Origin: Pseudomonas sp. CC120222-01a
GTDB lineage: Bacteria > Pseudomonadota > Gammaproteobacteria > Pseudomonadales > Pseudomonadaceae
DNA length: 64,000 nucleotides
Reading direction: 5' to 3'
Assembly (NCBI RefSeq): GCF_003097235.1
Contig: NZ_QEQQ01000010.1
Coordinates: 62,001-126,000, forward strand
The notes under the pieces were generated by a model, which was given only the letters and a program-made list of their open reading frames with translations, made no database searches and had not been told where the DNA came from. Of the stretch, positions 20,718-34,496 are shown piece by piece (position 1 is the stretch's first letter; each line of letters opens with the position of its first letter). A program made the position numbers and the translations under genes.

Positions 20718-22166
20718 ATGCCAAGCGATCATTCCGCCGGTGCGCCGGCAGGGTCTTCCGTCGACTTCGAAAAAGTCGGTTCGGACTATTTCCAGCAACG
20801 TGAACTGAAAAAAGGCGCCGCCGGCTGGGTACTGCTGGTGGGCCTGGGCGTTGCCTATGTGATTTCCGGCGACTATGCCGGCTGGAACTTCGGCCTGGCC
20901 CAGGGTGGCTGGGGCGGCATGTTCCTCGCCACCTTGCTGATGGCCACCATGTACCTGTGCATGTGTTTCTCGCTGGCCGAACTGTCCTCGATGATCCCCA
21001 CCGCTGGCGGCGGCTACGGCTTTGCCCGCAGCGCCTTCGGCCCGTGGGGCGGTTTTTTGACCGGCACGGCGATCCTCATCGAATACGCCATCGCCCCCGC
21101 CGCCATCGCCACGTTCATCGGCGCCTACTGCCAGTCACTGTTCGGCATCGGCGGCTGGATGATCTACCTGGCGTTCTACGTGGTCTTCATCGGCATCCAC
21201 ATCTTCGGCGTGGGTGAAGCGCTGAAGCTGATGTTCATCATCACCGCCATCGCGGCCATCGCCCTGGCCGTGTTCCTGGTGGCCATGGTGCCCCATTTTG
21301 ATGCAGCCAACCTGTTCGACATCGCCAAAACGGACGCCGTCGGCGCCAGCAGCTTCCTGCCATTCGGCTATGTCGGCGTGTGGGCCGCCATCCCCTATGC
21401 CATCTGGTTCTTCCTCGCCGTCGAAGGTGTGCCACTGGCCGCCGAAGAAACCAAGAACCCCAAGCGTGACCTGCCACGCGGCCTGATCGGTGCGATGCTG
21501 GTGCTGCTGGCCTTCGCCCTGCTGATCCTGGTGGTCGGCCCTGGCGGTGCAGGCTCCGAAGCCCTGAAGGCTTCTGGCAACCCACTGGTCGAGGCGCTGG
21601 CCAAGGCCTATGGCGGTTCCACCTGGATGGGCAGCTTCGTCAACCTGGTGGGCCTGGCCGGCCTGATCGCCAGCTTCTTCTCGATCATCTATGCCTATTC
21701 GCGGCAGATCTTCGCCCTTTCCCGCGCTGGCTACCTGCCGCGCAAGCTGTCGGAAACCAACAAGAGCAAGGCCCCGGTCATGGCGCTGGTGATCCCCGGG
21801 ATCATCGGTTTCGCCCTGTCGCTGACCGGCCAGGGTGACCTGCTGATCCTGGTGGCGGTATTCGGTGCCACACTGTCGTATGTGCTGATGATGGCCGCGC
21901 ACATCACCCTGCGTATCCGTCGGCCGAAAATGGAACGCCCTTACCGCACCCCGGGCGGCATCTTCACCTCGGGCCTGGCCTTGGTGCTGGCCTGTATCGC
22001 CGTGGTCGCGGGCTTCCTGGTCGACCCGCGAGTGGTGATTGGCGCAGCGGTGATCTATGCGGTACTGATTGCCTACTTTGCGTTCTACAGCCGCCACCAC
22101 CTGGTGGCGGGCACACCGGAAGAGGAATTCGCCGCGATCCAGAAGGCCGAAGAGGCCCTGCACTGA
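20718..22166 (+). CDS. eat: Ethanolamine permease (APC superfamily)
   Basis: A 482-residue amino acid-polyamine-organocation transporter with about twelve membrane helices. A soluble N-terminus (DFEKVGSDYFQQRELKKGAAGW) precedes helix 1. Signatures are FSLAELSSMIPTAGGGYGFARSAFGP and AVEGVPLAAEETKNPKRDLPRG, as in Eat/EutP-type permeases of pseudomonads. It is followed 46 bp later by eutB, so ethanolamine is the obvious substrate. AACAGG lies upstream of the ATG. Confidence 0.93.
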   Translation: MPSDHSAGAPAGSSVDFEKVGSDYFQQRELKKGAAGWVLLVGLGVAYVISGDYAGWNFGLAQGGWGGMFLATLLMATMYLCMCFSLAELSSMIPTAGGGYGFARSAFGPWGGFLTGTAILIEYAIAPAAIATFIGAYCQSLFGIGGWMIYLAFYVVFIGIHIFGVGEALKLMFIITAIAAIALAVFLVAMVPHFDAANLFDIAKTDAVGASSFLPFGYVGVWAAIPYAIWFFLAVEGVPLAAEETKNPKRDLPRGLIGAMLVLLAFALLILVVGPGGAGSEALKASGNPLVEALAKAYGGSTWMGSFVNLVGLAGLIASFFSIIYAYSRQIFALSRAGYLPRKLSETNKSKAPVMALVIPGIIGFALSLTGQGDLLILVAVFGATLSYVLMMAAHITLRIRRPKMERPYRTPGGIFTSGLALVLACIAVVAGFLVDPRVVIGAAVIYAVLIAYFAFYSRHHLVAGTPEEEFAAIQKAEEALH

Positions 22167-22179
22167 TCGCCGCCACCTG

Positions 22180-22197
22180 CCGCGGGCCAGCCCGCGG
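22180..22197. repeat. Hairpin between the permease gene and eutB
   Basis: CCGCGGGC-CA-GCCCGCGG is a perfect 8-bp palindrome in the 46-bp permease-eutB gap. It has no T-run, so it is more likely an mRNA processing or stability element than a terminator. Confidence 0.4.
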
Positions 22198-22212
22198 CTC
22201 TGGAGATTCTGT

Positions 22213-23607
22213 ATGGCAAGTTTCGTACACACGGTGGGCCACCTGGTCTACCGCTTCGACAGCCTCAAGGAAGTGATGGCCAAGGCCAGCCCGGCCCGTT
22301 CCGGGGACTTCCTGGCCGGCGTCGCCGCCAGCAACGACGGCGAACGGGTGGCCGCGCAGATGGCCCTGGCCAACATCCCGCTGACACATTTTCTGAATGA
22401 AGCGCTGATCCCCTACGAACAGGACGAAATCACCCGGCTGATCGTCGACACCCACGACGCCCAGGCCTTCGCCCCGGTCAGCCACCTGACGGTTGGCGGC
22501 CTGCGCGACTGGCTGCTCGGCGACGAGGCCAACGAACACAGCCTGCGCGCCCTCGCCCCCGGGCTGACGCCGGAAATGGCCGCCGCCGTATCAAAGATCA
22601 TGCGCGTACAGGACCTGGTGCTGGTGGCGCAGAAGATCCGCGTGGTCACCCAGTTCCGCGGCACCATGGGCTTGCGCGGGCGCCTCTCGACCCGCCTGCA
22701 GCCCAACCACCCGACGGATGAGCCGGCCGGCATCGCCGCCAGCATCCTCGACGGCCTGCTGTACGGCAACGGCGACGCCATGATCGGCATCAACCCGGCC
22801 ACTGACAGCATCGCCTCGATCTGCGCCCTGTTGGAAATGCTCGACGCCATCATCCAGCGCTACGACATCCCCACCCAGGCTTGCGTGCTGACCCACGTCA
22901 CCACCTCGATCGAAGCGATCAACCGCGGCGTACCGCTGGACCTGGTGTTCCAGTCGATCGCCGGCACCGAGGCGGCCAACGCCGGTTTTGGCATCAACCT
23001 CAACGTGTTGCAGGAAGGCTACGAGGCCGGCCTGTCGCTCAAGCGCGGCACGCTCGGGCAGAACCTGATGTACTTCGAGACCGGCCAGGGCAGCGCGCTG
23101 TCGGCCAACGCCCACCACGGTGTCGACCAGCAGACCTGCGAGACCCGCGCCTACGCCGTGGCCCGCCACTTCAAGCCGTTCCTGGTCAACACCGTGGTCG
23201 GCTTCATCGGCCCCGAGTACTTGTACAACGGCAAGCAGATCATCCGCGCCGGCCTCGAAGACCACTTCTGCGGCAAGCTGCTCGGCGTGCCGATGGGTTG
23301 CGACATCTGCTACACCAACCACGCCGAAGCCGACCAGGACGACATGGACACCCTGCTGACCCTGCTGGGCGTGGCCGGGATCAACTTCATCATGGGCATC
23401 CCCGGCTCCGACGACATCATGCTCAACTACCAGACCACGTCATTCCATGACGCGCTGTATGCGCGCCAGACCCTGGGCCTGAAGCCCGGGCCGGAATTCG
23501 AAGCCTGGCTGCATCGCACGGGCATCTTCACCCAGGCCGATGGCCGCGTGCGCTTTGGCGACAACCTGCCGCCGGCATTCCGCCAGGCCTTGGCGCAACT
23601 GGCATAA
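22213..23607 (+). CDS. eutB: Ethanolamine ammonia-lyase large subunit EutB
   Basis: Large subunit of adenosylcobalamin-dependent ethanolamine ammonia-lyase, which splits ethanolamine into acetaldehyde and ammonia. It has 464 residues, close to other EutB proteins. Characteristic stretches are KASPARSGDFLAGVAA, RGTMGLRGRLSTRLQPNHPTD, YFETGQGSALSANAHHGVDQQT and GIPGSDDIMLNYQTTSFHDAL. The start is the ATG at 22213 (MASFVHTVGH) with GGAG 7 nt upstream. No microcompartment genes accompany it, so this is the minimal cytosolic Eut pathway. Confidence 0.96.
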   Translation: MASFVHTVGHLVYRFDSLKEVMAKASPARSGDFLAGVAASNDGERVAAQMALANIPLTHFLNEALIPYEQDEITRLIVDTHDAQAFAPVSHLTVGGLRDWLLGDEANEHSLRALAPGLTPEMAAAVSKIMRVQDLVLVAQKIRVVTQFRGTMGLRGRLSTRLQPNHPTDEPAGIAASILDGLLYGNGDAMIGINPATDSIASICALLEMLDAIIQRYDIPTQACVLTHVTTSIEAINRGVPLDLVFQSIAGTEAANAGFGINLNVLQEGYEAGLSLKRGTLGQNLMYFETGQGSALSANAHHGVDQQTCETRAYAVARHFKPFLVNTVVGFIGPEYLYNGKQIIRAGLEDHFCGKLLGVPMGCDICYTNHAEADQDDMDTLLTLLGVAGINFIMGIPGSDDIMLNYQTTSFHDALYARQTLGLKPGPEFEAWLHRTGIFTQADGRVRFGDNLPPAFRQALAQLA

Positions 23608-23616
23608 GAGGTGACC

Positions 23617-24447
23617 ATGGCAGACCGATCCCCACCCCCGCTCTCTACCCAGGAAAACCCTTGGCTGGCCCTGCGCAACCTGACCCCGGCACGTATCGCC
23701 CTGGGCCGCTGCGGCACCAGCCTGCCCACCGGCGCGCAGCTGGACTTTCAGTTCGCCCACGCCCAGGCCCGCGACGCCGTGCACCTGGCGTTCGACCATG
23801 CCGCCCTCAGCGAACAACTCAAGGACCGTGGCCGCGACAGCCTGGTGCTGCACAGCGCCGCCAGCGACCGCCACCAATACCTGCAACGCCCCGACCTGGG
23901 CCGGCGGTTGAACGAAGACTCGGCCGAGCGCTTGCGCCAGCATGCCCAGGCCAACCCCGATGGCGTTGACCTGGCCATCGTGGTCGCCGACGGCCTCTCG
24001 GCCCTGGCCGTGCACCGCCATACCTTGCCGTTCCTGGCCCGCTTCGAGGAGCAGGCCGCTAGCGATGGCTGGACCAGCGCCCCGGTGGTGTTGGTAGAGC
24101 AAGGTCGGGTGGCGGTGGCGGATGAGGTCGGCCAACTGCTCGGTGCACGCATGACCGTAATGCTGATCGGTGAGCGCCCGGGGCTGAGCTCGCCAGACAG
24201 CCTGGGCCTGTATTTCACCTATGCGCCCAAGGTCGGCCTGACCGACGCCTACCGCAACTGCATCTCCAATATCCGCCTGGAAGGCCTGAGTTACGGCATG
24301 GCGGCCCATCGCCTGCTATACCTGATGCGCGAAGCCTGCAGGCGACAGCTTTCCGGTGTGAATCTGAAGGACGAAGCCGAGGTCCATAGCATCGACAGTG
24401 AAAATGCCCCCACCCAGCGAGGCAATTTCCTGCTCGGTGAACGTTAA
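23617..24447 (+). CDS. eutC: Ethanolamine ammonia-lyase small subunit EutC
   Basis: Small subunit (276 residues) that forms the cobalamin-binding interface with EutB. Family signatures are [32 protein letters not shown] and [12 protein letters not shown], with SDPxxL-type C-terminal sequence [24 protein letters not shown] use the ATG at 23617, with AAGAGG 5 nt upstream, rather than the GTG two codons earlier. It follows eutB by 9 bp. The tail after residue about 245 ([16 protein letters not shown]) ends the operon. Confidence 0.95.
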   Translation: MADRSPPPLSTQENPWLALRNLTPARIALGRCGTSLPTGAQLDFQFAHAQARDAVHLAFDHAALSEQLKDRGRDSLVLHSAASDRHQYLQRPDLGRRLNEDSAERLRQHAQANPDGVDLAIVVADGLSALAVHRHTLPFLARFEEQAASDGWTSAPVVLVEQGRVAVADEVGQLLGARMTVMLIGERPGLSSPDSLGLYFTYAPKVGLTDAYRNCISNIRLEGLSYGMAAHRLLYLMREACRRQLSGVNLKDEAEVHSIDSENAPTQRGNFLLGER

Positions 24448-24556
24448 AGAACATGTAACGGAAGGCGGATTGCGCTGATGGCCAGCATTGGGGCAGCATG
24501 CCCATGAAAGCTGCAGGCATTCCGCTGTTTCCCTAAATGGACTCTGAGGGCCGCAC

Positions 24557-25015
24557 ATGCGCATCATCAAGGCAACCCTGGAACACCTCGACCTGCTCAC
24601 CCCGCTGTTCGTCAGATACCGCGAGTTCTATGGGCAGCTCCCTTATCCGGACAGTTCGCGCAAGTTTCTGCAAAAGCGCCTTATGCGCAGTGAGTCGATC
24701 ATCTACCTGGCTTTGCCAGTTGACGATGACAGCAAATTGCTTGGCTTCTGCCAGCTTTATCCGAGCTATTCGTCGCTGTCGCTGAAGCGGGTGTGGATTC
24801 TCAATGACATCTACGTGGCCGAAGATTCCCGGCGCATGCTGGTAGCCGACCACCTGATGCGCGAGGCCAAGAAAATGGCCAAGGAAACCAATGCGGTGCG
24901 CATGCGGGTTTCGACCAGCGCCAACAACGAGGTGGCGCGCAAGACCTATGAGTCAATGGGCTTTCGCAAGGACACCGAGTTCGAGAACTACATACTGCCG
25001 ATCAGCCAGGACTGA
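24557..25015 (+). CDS. GNAT-family N-acetyltransferase
   Basis: A 152-residue acetyltransferase of the GCN5 fold. Visible elements are the N-terminal RIIKATLEHLDLLTPLF, the beta4 strand WILNDIYVAEDSRRMLVADHLM (an acetyl-CoA pyrophosphate loop of the relaxed type) and the C-terminal NEVARKTYESMGFRKDTEF. Acceptor unknown; similar small enzymes act on amino acids, polyamines or proteins. It sits alone between eutC and a degenerate REP. The preceding 109 bp hold no clear terminator. Confidence 0.88.
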   Translation: MRIIKATLEHLDLLTPLFVRYREFYGQLPYPDSSRKFLQKRLMRSESIIYLALPVDDDSKLLGFCQLYPSYSSLSLKRVWILNDIYVAEDSRRMLVADHLMREAKKMAKETNAVRMRVSTSANNEVARKTYESMGFRKDTEFENYILPISQD

Positions 25016-25019
25016 CCTG

Positions 25020-25085
25020 CACCGCCGCTCCTACAGGATTTTCACAGCCACTGTGATTGCATAACGCCTGTAGGAGCTGCGGTGA
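25020..25085. repeat. Degenerate REP pair
   Basis: TGCACCGCCGCTCCTACAGG faces CCTGTAGGAGCTGCGGTGAG across a 20-odd bp spacer, an imperfect inverted repeat related to the REP class with CTGTAGGAGCGGC. It is placed after the GNAT gene. The rest of 25086-25264 carries a TATAAT at 25146, possibly the -10 of the DedA gene, without a clear -35. Confidence 0.65.
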
Positions 25086-25264
25086 GGCTGATTGACGCGG
25101 TAACCCCCCGCTACAAACTCCCCGGGCAGGTTTTCCACTTCGCCGTATAATGCCCTTCTGTCGTGTGTGAAAAGTTACCCACCGTCTGGAAATGATGCCG
25201 ACACCCAGGGCAAAGCCCGTCATCGCGTGCCCGTATAGGCGGGTCAAGAACACAGGTGCTGTAC

Positions 25265-25912
25265 ATGGAATTCAACCCGCTGGACTTAATCCTGCATCTC
25301 GATACCTACCTCGACCTGCTGGTTAGCAACTATGGACCCTGGATCTACGCGATCCTTTTTGCCGTGATCTTCTGCGAAACCGGTTTGGTGGTGATGCCGT
25401 TCCTGCCGGGCGACTCACTGCTGTTCATCGCCGGCGCCGTGGCCGCCGGTGGCGGCATGGACCCAGTCCTGCTGGCAGGTCTGCTGATGGCCGCCGCCAT
25501 TCTGGGCGACAGCACCAACTACATCATCGGCCGCACCACGGGCGAAAAACTGTTCAGCAACCCCAACTCGAAGATCTTCCGTCGCGACTACCTGGAGCGC
25601 ACCCACGAGTTCTATGAACGCCATGGCGGCAAGACCGTGACCATGGCGCGCTTCCTGCCGATCCTGCGCACCTTCGCGCCGTTCGTGGCCGGTATCGCCC
25701 ACATGCACTACCCGCGCTTCCTCGGTTTCAGTGTGGCAGGCTCGCTGCTGTGGGTCGGCGGCCTGGTAACCCTGGGCTACTTCTTCGGCAACGTGCCGTT
25801 CATCAAGCAGCACCTGTCGCTGATGGTGGTCGGCATCATCGTGCTGTCGCTGGTGCCGATGATCCTCGGCCTGCTGCGCAGCCGCCTGGGCCGCACCGCC
25901 AAGGCCCACTGA
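25265..25912 (+). CDS. DedA family inner-membrane protein
   Basis: A 215-residue DedA/SNARE-associated (VTT) protein with about five to six membrane segments. The hallmark sequences are FCETGLVVMPFLPGDSLLF, ILGDSTNYIIGRTTGEKLF and MARFLPILRTFAPFVAGIAHM, the last containing the conserved arginine. DedA proteins support membrane homeostasis, polymyxin resistance and undecaprenyl-phosphate or phospholipid flipping. I use the ATG at 25265 rather than a GTG three codons earlier. It is followed 8 bp later by mtfA. Confidence 0.93.
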   Translation: MEFNPLDLILHLDTYLDLLVSNYGPWIYAILFAVIFCETGLVVMPFLPGDSLLFIAGAVAAGGGMDPVLLAGLLMAAAILGDSTNYIIGRTTGEKLFSNPNSKIFRRDYLERTHEFYERHGGKTVTMARFLPILRTFAPFVAGIAHMHYPRFLGFSVAGSLLWVGGLVTLGYFFGNVPFIKQHLSLMVVGIIVLSLVPMILGLLRSRLGRTAKAH

Positions 25913-25920
25913 CAGCCGGC

Positions 25921-26736
25921 ATGTGGTCCTTCAGCGCCTGGCGGCGCAAGCGTACCCTCGCGCGCTACCCGATCGAGCCAGGGCAATGGCAGGTGATCCG
26001 TGATCGCCTGCCGATGCTCGATGGCATCAGTGATGCGGAAGACCAGTGGCTGCGCGAAGCCTGCATCCTGTTCCTGCTCGACAAGCACCTGACCACCCTC
26101 CCCGGGGTTGAACTTGACGACGAGCAGCGCCTGTTTCTCGCCGCCCAGGCGCAGCTGCCGCTGCTGCACCTGGGCGAGTTGAACTGGTACCAGGGCTTCC
26201 ACGAGATCATCCTCTACCCGGACGACTTCAAGAGCCCGCAGCGCCACCGCGATGCCAGCGGCGTGGAGCACGTGTGGGATGCCGAGCACAGCGGCGAAGC
26301 CTGGCAGCAGGGGCCGATCATCCTGGCCTGGGCCGGAGTGCTGGCCAGTGGCGGCTGGGAAGCCTACAACCTGGTGATCCACGAACTGGCGCACAAACTC
26401 GACATGCTCAACGGCGATGCCAACGGCCTGCCACCGCTGCACCCGGGCATGCGCGTGGAAGACTGGTCTGCGGCCATGCAGCAGGCCTACGACGACCTCA
26501 ACCGCCAGCTCGACGCCGACCCCGACGCTGAAACCGCCATCGACCCTTACGCCGCGGAAAACCCGGCGGAATTCTTCGCCGTCACCAGTGAGTACTTCTT
26601 CAGCGCCCCCGACCTGCTGCAGCAAGCTTATCCACAGGTGTACCAGCAGCTGTCGCTGTTCTACCGGCAGAACCCTCTCGAGCGCTTGCTGAAGCTGCAG
26701 GTTGGGCACCCGGATTACCGCGAAAGCCACGCCTGA
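25921..26736 (+). CDS. mtfA: Zinc-dependent peptidase of the MtfA (M90) family
   Basis: A 271-residue cytosolic metallopeptidase. The zinc motif HELAHK (His154, Glu155, His158) and the downstream glutamate region NPAEFFAVTSEYFF fit the gluzincin-like fold of E. coli MtfA, which binds the glucose-PTS repressor Mlc/DgsA. Pseudomonads lack the Mlc/PtsG circuit, so the target here is likely different. Also visible are GPIILAWAGVLASG and a C-terminal YQQLSLFYRQNP. The 93-bp gap to ppa holds the ppa promoter. Confidence 0.9.
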   Translation: MWSFSAWRRKRTLARYPIEPGQWQVIRDRLPMLDGISDAEDQWLREACILFLLDKHLTTLPGVELDDEQRLFLAAQAQLPLLHLGELNWYQGFHEIILYPDDFKSPQRHRDASGVEHVWDAEHSGEAWQQGPIILAWAGVLASGGWEAYNLVIHELAHKLDMLNGDANGLPPLHPGMRVEDWSAAMQQAYDDLNRQLDADPDAETAIDPYAAENPAEFFAVTSEYFFSAPDLLQQAYPQVYQQLSLFYRQNPLERLLKLQVGHPDYRESHA

Positions 26737-26784
26737 TGCGGCCGCACATCCGCCCACACGTGGCATGGCCTGGCGGAATATGCC

Positions 26785-26790
26785 TATAAT
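26785..26790 (+). promoter_or_regulatory. Probable -10 box of ppa
   Basis: A perfect TATAAT 40 bp before the ppa start codon, the only good sigma-70 element in the 93-bp gap. No convincing -35 hexamer stands 17 bp upstream. Confidence 0.5.
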
Positions 26791-26829
26791 CGCCGCCACT
26801 TTTTTGATCAAACACGGGGGCACTGCCCA

Positions 26830-27357
26830 ATGAGCTACAGCAAGATTCCGGCTGGCAAAGACCTGCCGAACGACATCTACGTCGCCATCGAGATCCCGGC
26901 CAACCACGCGCCGATCAAGTACGAAATCGACAAGGACAGCGATACCCTGTTCGTCGACCGTTTCATGGCCACCCCGATGTTCTACCCGGCCAACTACGGT
27001 TTCATCCCGAACACCCTGGCCGACGACGGTGATCCGCTGGACGTGCTGGTCGTGACCCCATACCCGGTTGCTCCAGGCTCGGTCATCCGCGCCCGTCCAG
27101 TCGGCGTGCTGAACATGACCGACGACGGCGGCGGCGACGCCAAGGTCATCGCCGTTCCGCACGACAAGCTGAGCCAGCTGTACGTCGACGTGAAGGAATA
27201 CACCGACCTGCCAGCCCTGCTGATCCAGCAGATCGAGCACTTCTTCGCCAACTACAAGGATCTGGAGAAGGGCAAGTGGGTCAAGATCGAAGGCTGGGAA
27301 GGTGCTGACGCCGCCCGCGCCGCGATCACCAAATCGGTCGCTGCCTACAAAGGCTGA
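26830..27357 (+). CDS. ppa: Inorganic pyrophosphatase (family I)
   Basis: Soluble Mg-dependent pyrophosphatase of 175 residues. The family signature [10 protein letters not shown] carries the metal-binding aspartates (about residues 66-75), and [18 protein letters not shown] and [17 protein letters not shown] are intact. A strong intrinsic terminator begins 13 bp after the stop, so it is monocistronic. It hydrolyses pyrophosphate from biosynthetic reactions. Confidence 0.97.
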
Positions 27358-27370
27358 TACTGTTTTGTAG

Positions 27371-27397
27371 AAAAAACCCGCCTCGGCGGGTTTTTTT
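27371..27397 (+). terminator. Intrinsic terminator of ppa
   Basis: AACCCGCC-TC-GGCGGGTT stem followed by a seven-T run, also preceded by an A-run, so it could work in both directions. Confidence 0.93.
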
Positions 27398-27532
27398 ATG
27401 GGTGAAGGACGAAGCTGGTAAAAAATCCTACGCAGTCCTACACCTTTGCCCTACATCCCGACATTTTTCACACCGTTCATATCAACATCACGTTCATTTC
27501 GTTACTGGCAACCGGCCGCTACACTCGGTCTC

Positions 27533-28231
27533 ATGAAAAGATCCGGTGACCGCCTCAAGGCACTCCTTCGGGAATGTGGCCTGACCCCTTCAGACTTCGC
27601 TGCCCAGCGCCGCGTCTCGTCCCAGCACATCAATAACTGGTTCACCCGCGGCATCCCGATTGCCCGCCTTGATGAAATGGCCGAGTTGTTCTGTGTGCAG
27701 CGCCGCTGGCTGCAGACCGGCGAAGGCCCCAAGCACCCGCATTCGTTTCTGCGCATGTACGCGCCCCAGTCAACGCCTGTAGAAACACCCGGTTTACCTT
27801 CGATATCGCATCCTCCCCTGGTGCAAGTGCCCTTCAACGAACTGCGCAATGGCCAACTCGTGGCGATCGACCATCACTGCCTGGCAATGCCGGCATCTGC
27901 GCTGGAGGCATTGGCCGTGCCTGAGGACAAAGTCATCTGCATGACCATGCCTGCCGACAACATGGCGCCGTGGATCCCACGTGATGCGATCCTGGCGATC
28001 GACCTCAGCTACACCCAGGTGGTCGATGGCGAGATCTATGCCCTGCTGCACAACGGCAGGCTCAGGGTCAACAGCCTGAGCCTCGGCCACCGCGGCACCC
28101 TGTGCCTGCATAGCCACAACCGGCGCGAGATTGTCGAACGCTACACCACCTTGCAGTGCGCGGTGCAGAAGCTGGAGGTACTGGGCTGGGTGTTCCATTG
28201 GTCGCATTACCGCCAGCGACGCCCCGGCTGA
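27533..28231 (+). CDS. HTH regulator with a catalytically dead S24 (LexA/CI-type) domain
   Basis: A 232-residue protein. The N-terminal XRE-like helix-turn-helix (residues about 1-65) reads RLKALLRECGLTPSDFAAQ and VSSQHINNWFTRGIP. After a linker comes a C-terminal domain shaped like the S24 dimerisation/autopeptidase fold (MTMPADNMAPWIPRDAILAID...GEIYALLHNGRLRVNSLSL). Where LexA/CI has Ser and Lys, 37 residues apart, this protein has Asn143 and Asn180, exactly 37 apart, and no Ala-Gly cleavage site is evident. It therefore cannot self-cleave by the RecA route; it may sense another ligand or be constitutive. The ATG at 27533 was chosen because the HTH begins there. It stands right beside the left repeat of the signalling island. 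Confidence 0.88.
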   Translation: MKRSGDRLKALLRECGLTPSDFAAQRRVSSQHINNWFTRGIPIARLDEMAELFCVQRRWLQTGEGPKHPHSFLRMYAPQSTPVETPGLPSISHPPLVQVPFNELRNGQLVAIDHHCLAMPASALEALAVPEDKVICMTMPADNMAPWIPRDAILAIDLSYTQVVDGEIYALLHNGRLRVNSLSLGHRGTLCLHSHNRREIVERYTTLQCAVQKLEVLGWVFHWSHYRQRRPG

Positions 28232-28434
28232 CACACGCTGTGCCATTTTTTGCTGGGCATACCGCGCCAGCCCTTGTATGCTACGCGGCACATTCAGCCC
28301 CGGCCGGCACAAGCCGCGTTCCAGAGGGCTCGGCGACACTCCACACGAGCGTTTGCCATCTCTTTCAGGCCCTTGCTGGCCACACAGTTAAGGCGGTTGC
28401 GACTTACCATAAATTAGTCGGAACCGTCCCCGAG
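28232..28434 (+). other. Gene-free stretch ending in a terminator; possible small RNA or trailer
   Basis: No plausible protein gene. A TATGCT -10-like element lies near 28277, and an intrinsic terminator follows at 28435-28458, about 200 bp after the S24 regulator stop. The stretch is either a long 3' trailer of that gene or an independent small RNA of roughly 150-180 nt. I do not recognise tmRNA, 6S, RNase P RNA or a tRNA in it. Confidence 0.35.
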
Positions 28435-28458
28435 AAGCCGGCCACAAGCCGGCTTTTT
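28435..28458 (+). terminator. Intrinsic terminator overlapping the left direct repeat
   Basis: AAGCCGGC-CACAA-GCCGGCTT (8-bp stem) followed by five T. The second arm and the T-run are part of the 22-bp sequence repeated at 39507, so the island appears to have used a terminator as its target. Confidence 0.85.
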
Positions 28459-28463
28459 AATGC
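28442..28463. repeat. Left direct repeat (attL-like) of the signalling island
   Basis: A 22-bp sequence containing CACAAGCCGGCTTTTTAATG is identical to 39507-39528 in the same orientation. The similarity extends leftward as AAGC, three mismatches, then CC. Internal to it, near 28580, is AAGTGGGGGAGCAAATGGGG, echoed near 39420 as AAGTGGGGGATTAATTGGGG. The rest of 28464-28641 shows no gene. Confidence 0.8.
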
Positions 28464-28641
28464 TCCATTGAAAGCCACTCCCATCTTTCAAGGCCCACTG
28501 CAACCTTGCTAAATCAAGGGCTACAACCTATTTCCGTTCCTGCGAGCTCTTTTTTCATCCAGGCGATTCCACGTCCAAGTGGGGGAGCAAATGGGGGATA
28601 GGTGAGGCCGCAATCGATGACCCACTGCACGTTGATTGCCG

Positions 28642-29566
28642 TTAGCCCCTGCAAATCTCAGACAGGTTAAACCTCCCTCGACCATTTTCCTTGGCCTGAT
28701 ACAAGGCTTGGTCTGCCAGCGCCACCAACTGATGGGCGTCCTGCCCTGGTTTAGGCTGGAGGCAGCCGACCCCCTGTGAGATCGTCACGTTGTCAGCAAT
28801 GAGTGACTTCACGTGAGGGATCTGCAGACGCTGCACAGCAGCGGAAAGCTGCTCGGCAACGGTGGCGGCACCATTGAGATGGGTGCCAGGCAGAATGCAG
28901 ACAAACTCTTCGCCGCCGAAGCGCGCGACCATATCGAATGGACGCTTAATAACATCGACCAGTGCCTGCGCCACACGGCATAGACACTGGTCGCCTTGTA
29001 AATGCCCATAGTGATCATTGAAACGTTTGAAGTAATCGATGTCGATAAGGATCAGCGCCAGCCACCCGCCATCACGGCACAAGTGACTCCACGTATCACT
29101 GAGGTGTTGCTCGAACGCGCGTCGGTTGGCGATGCCTGTCAAACCGTCGAGCGATGCGAGGCCTTTGAGATAATCGCTTTGTAGTTTCAAAGTCAGGTGG
29201 GTTTTCACCCGAGCACGGGCAATACCGGGATGAAATGGCTTGCTTATGTAGTCGACGGCGCCAAGTTCGAGTCCTTTTGCTTCGTCCGCTTCTTGCCCTT
29301 TGGCTGTCACGAATATCACAGGTATGTCCGCAGTCAACGGACTGGCCTTCAGGCGACGACACACTTCGTAGCCATCGATGTCAGGCAACATCACATCAAG
29401 CAGGATCAAATCCGGGAACTGCGTCAGGGCGATATCCACTGCCTTGTTACCCTCCATGGCCATGTAAATCTCATGGTCTGCACGGAACAGCTCATTCAGT
29501 GCATGGATGTTGAGTGGCTGGTCATCCACGATCAGTAAACGTGGTTTGCCACGCACGCGGCTAGAT

Positions 29567-29577
<11 letters not shown>
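28642..29577 (-). CDS. Response regulator diguanylate cyclase (REC-GGDEF)
   Basis: A 311-residue protein. The receiver domain (about 12-130) has the phosphoacceptor Asp61 in LILLDVMLPDIDG and the lysine in YISKPFHP. The GGDEF domain (about 150-311) has the active variant ARFGGEEFVCILPG and the product-inhibition I-site RPFD five residues before it, so it should make c-di-GMP when phosphorylated. The start is the ATG at 29577, with AAGGA 6 nt upstream; it overlaps the end of the hybrid kinase gene by 11 bp. The hybrid kinase encoded just upstream is the obvious phosphodonor via its Hpt domain. Confidence 0.93.
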
Positions 29578-34456
<4,879 letters not shown>

Positions 34457-34496
34457 CCCACATCAAAGACTGGCCGAACGAGAAAAATAGATTTTC

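Noticed and set aside
27411-27532. Prophage start: an HTH/S24 regulator with a preceding gap could mark a phage early region
   Set aside because: No integrase, cro-like partner, replication or structural gene follows; only a domesticated regulator remains.
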